A stretch of DNA of 64,000 nucleotides from assembly GCA_017446095.1 (NCBI GenBank), contig JAFSRN010000013.1:62001-126000 (forward strand), written 5' to 3'. Below, piece after piece: positions 59,694 through 64,000 of the stretch (positions within the stretch are counted from its first letter, which is position 1; every line of letters begins with the position of its first letter). Position numbers and translations under genes: made by a program. Below the pieces are notes generated by a model that was not told the origin of the DNA, searched no databases, and was given only the letters and a program-made list of their open reading frames with translations. The stretch is from Eubacterium sp. GTDB taxonomy: Bacteria; Bacillota; Clostridia; Oscillospirales; Acutalibacteraceae.

Positions 59694-60116
59694 GTGAGCA
59701 ATCTTCAACAGAATTATGATTTCAACTATCAACAGCCAACCAACAACCAGCCTGACAATTCCGAAGATGAAAAGGTAAGAAAACTAAGAATAATCTGGAT
59801 AATATTAGTTGCTATACCCACTATATTATTGCATATTGCCGGTTTTGTTATGGATTTTATTGGTGTCGATTCAATTCTCAGTAATAATCCCGAAATGGAT
59901 ACAATAATCGGGGCGATTATGTGTGTTGTACCGGGGTCGTTTGTTGTTGCACATCACATTGTTGCGATTGTAGGCAAAATCAAATATCGCAACAATAAAA
60001 AAATGAACGATATATTTATTGCAGATATGGTTATGCTTGCCGGATTAGTTGCATTTTTCCTGTTCATTGCGGCTTTAGACCTGGCGTGCGATATGATGTG
60101 CGGCGACTGCGGATAG
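59694..60116 (+). CDS. Small membrane protein 2 with a C-terminal CxxC
   Basis: A 140-residue paralogue of the preceding protein. The first 15 residues are identical and a 44-base DNA segment at the start is the same, so duplication is recent there. Three membrane helices are followed by the loop AHHIVAIVGKIKYRNNK and the tail LACDMMCGDCG. The GTG start at 59694 has AAGGGTGAG upstream, the same signal as its neighbour. Function unknown. Confidence 0.7.
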   Translation: MSNLQQNYDFNYQQPTNNQPDNSEDEKVRKLRIIWIILVAIPTILLHIAGFVMDFIGVDSILSNNPEMDTIIGAIMCVVPGSFVVAHHIVAIVGKIKYRNNKKMNDIFIADMVMLAGLVAFFLFIAALDLACDMMCGDCG

Positions 60117-60125
60117 GAGCAAAAA

Positions 60126-60575
60126 ATGAAAAACTATCAACAGGACTACAACCTTGAACCAAAGGATACAGATGAAGAAAAATTAGCGAAGTTCATTGAC
60201 GACAGCGCAGTTAACAAGATAATTGCCGCATGGATTGTATGCGTAATTTTCTTTTACGGATACCTGTTAATCTGTGCAGTGCTTTATTACACATCAGACG
60301 AACTCATCACTATTCTTGACCCTATTGATATCTATTTAGATTATGTCTACAGATTCGGCACAGGGGCAAACATTTTATTATTTTTATTGAGAAGTGCGGC
60401 TTTTATCGCGCAGCACACCTTAGTAATTATCGGCAGAAAAAAGTATCCGGCAAACGAAAAAATGAATAAATACTTCCGTATCGATATGGCGATACTTGCT
60501 GTAACTGTAATTGCAGTATTAATTATTGTCGCAATATTTGGCGTGTTATGGATAATGTGCGACAGTTGCGGTTGA
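60126..60575 (+). CDS. Small membrane protein 3 with a C-terminal CxxC
   Basis: A 149-residue, more diverged paralogue. It keeps the short Gln/Tyr-rich start (MKNYQQDYNLEP), three helices, the loop AQHTLVIIGRKKYPANE and the tail IMCDSCG. TAGGAGC overlaps the stop of the previous gene and precedes the ATG at 60126. Conservation of the HH/QH loop and the Cys tail across three copies argues that these are the functional parts. Confidence 0.7.
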   Translation: MKNYQQDYNLEPKDTDEEKLAKFIDDSAVNKIIAAWIVCVIFFYGYLLICAVLYYTSDELITILDPIDIYLDYVYRFGTGANILLFLLRSAAFIAQHTLVIIGRKKYPANEKMNKYFRIDMAILAVTVIAVLIIVAIFGVLWIMCDSCG

Positions 60576-60596
60576 TAAAAAAGATGAAAAAACATC

Positions 60597-60625
60597 TTGA
60601 CAAATGATGTGCGGTGATGTATTAT
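60597..60625 (+). promoter_or_regulatory. Promoter of gdhA
   Basis: TTGACA (60597-60602) and TATTAT (60620-60625) with 17-bp spacing. It leaves a leader of ~295 nt before the start codon. Confidence 0.75.
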
Positions 60626-60637
60626 ATCACCTGTAAA

Positions 60638-60682
60638 GGCAATGGAGTCTTTGGGTTATGCCCAAGGACTCTTTATCTTTTT
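60638..60682 (+). promoter_or_regulatory. First ANTAR-type attenuator in the gdhA leader
   Basis: GGC-AATGGA-GTC (60638-60649) is a hairpin with a six-base loop (A1, G4). Its 3' side overlaps the terminator stem GGAGTCTTTGGG (60644-60655) / CCCAAGGACTCT (60661-60672), followed by TTATCTTTTT. The two folds exclude each other. Confidence 0.7.
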
Positions 60683-60697
60683 AAGTCAATACTTTAG

Positions 60698-60750
60698 GGC
60701 AAAGGCGTCATTAACGATTTATCGTTAGTGTGCCTTTTTCTGCATTTTTA
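60698..60750 (+). promoter_or_regulatory. Second ANTAR-type attenuator in the gdhA leader
   Basis: GGC-AAAGGC-GTC (60698-60709) repeats the pattern with a six-base loop (A1, G4). The overlapping terminator stem runs from 60701 (AAAGGCG, then CATTAACGAT) to 60737 (ATCGTTAGTG, then TGCCTTT) and is followed by TTCTGCATTTTT. Confidence 0.7.
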
Positions 60751-60752
60751 GG

Positions 60753-62261
<1,509 letters not shown>

Positions 62262-62273
62262 TATGATTTTCGG

Positions 62274-62330
62274 CCAACGGTGCCCAAAATTTGTTTCGGC
62301 TTGGAGCGCCGACAAATTTTGACCGTTCGG
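62274..62330 (+). terminator. Long hairpin after gdhA
   Basis: AACGGT..CAAAATTTG..TCGG (62276-62299) pairs with CCGA-CAAATTTTG-ACCGTT (62309-62327), about 19 bp with small bulges. No clean T-run follows. CTGCC-ACC-GGCAG (62353-62365) makes a further small hairpin. Confidence 0.6.
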
Positions 62331-62379
62331 CAGTTCTTATTGTTCGCTTATTCTGCCACCGGCAGTGCTCACAAACGAA

Positions 62380-64000
<1,621 letters not shown>

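Overview
The window reads as a chromosome segment of a strictly anaerobic, Gram-positive Clostridia member, most likely a gut or rumen Oscillospirales/Ruminococcaceae relative. The evidence is a monoderm-type Tad pilus locus without a secretin, a class III (oxygen-sensitive) ribonucleotide reductase, a clostridial glgB-glgC-glgD-glgA glycogen cluster, secreted proteins with Big_2/FN3/LamG modules, single dockerin-like calcium loops, and an ANTAR regulator beside glutamine synthetase. No rRNA, tRNA, phage or CRISPR array was seen.

Layout. 1-1850 (minus): a PAP2 phosphatase followed by a membrane-anchored DUF1858-GNAT fusion, transcribed back to back with a methyltransferase (1953-3101). 3398-22589 (plus): a complete Tad/Flp pilus locus (TadV, two Flp pilins, TadE, CpaB, TadZ, TadA, TadB, TadC) that also carries a DUF192 protein, a DivIVA-like coiled coil and a 3,669-residue TadG-like protein with a huge beta-solenoid. 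22717-28552 (minus): the glycogen operon. 28872-34722 (plus): dapF, purC, purB and two tandem secreted Big_2 proteins. 34769-37802: a TPR-type membrane protein, a GT8 glycosyltransferase, a 400-bp field of hairpin repeats and a truncated LytTR protein. 37956-43046 (plus): a VanX-like dipeptidase, then HD hydrolase, secreted beta-helix protein, STAS-kinase fusion and RsbW-like ATPase. 43078-49034 (minus): thioredoxin reductase, an NrdD with its own thioredoxin-like tail, its activase, DUF4037 and TPR genes. 49215-55410: a small dockerin-like protein, a 1,621-residue GH43 enzyme and an FN3 protein. 55439-58235 (minus): a glycyl-radical activase, an ANTAR regulator and glnA. 58522-60575 (plus): an Lgt-like protein and three related small membrane proteins. 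60927-64000 (plus): gdhA and pyrG (pyrG is cut by the window edge).

How it works together. The strongest new-looking regulatory signal is a shared RNA element before glnA, gdhA (twice) and pyrG: a hairpin with a six-base loop having A at position 1 and G at position 4, whose 3' side overlaps the 5' arm of an intrinsic terminator. That is the layout ANTAR proteins use for antitermination, and an ANTAR gene lies directly downstream of glnA. Its receiver domain appears to lack the phospho-acceptor aspartate. The strongest protein-level signals are the giant Tad-linked beta-solenoid with a polarity-type partner, NrdD fused to a thioredoxin-like domain next to trxB, and the Lgt-like plus CxxC-tailed membrane protein operon. 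All names rest on reading motifs by eye; no database search was run.
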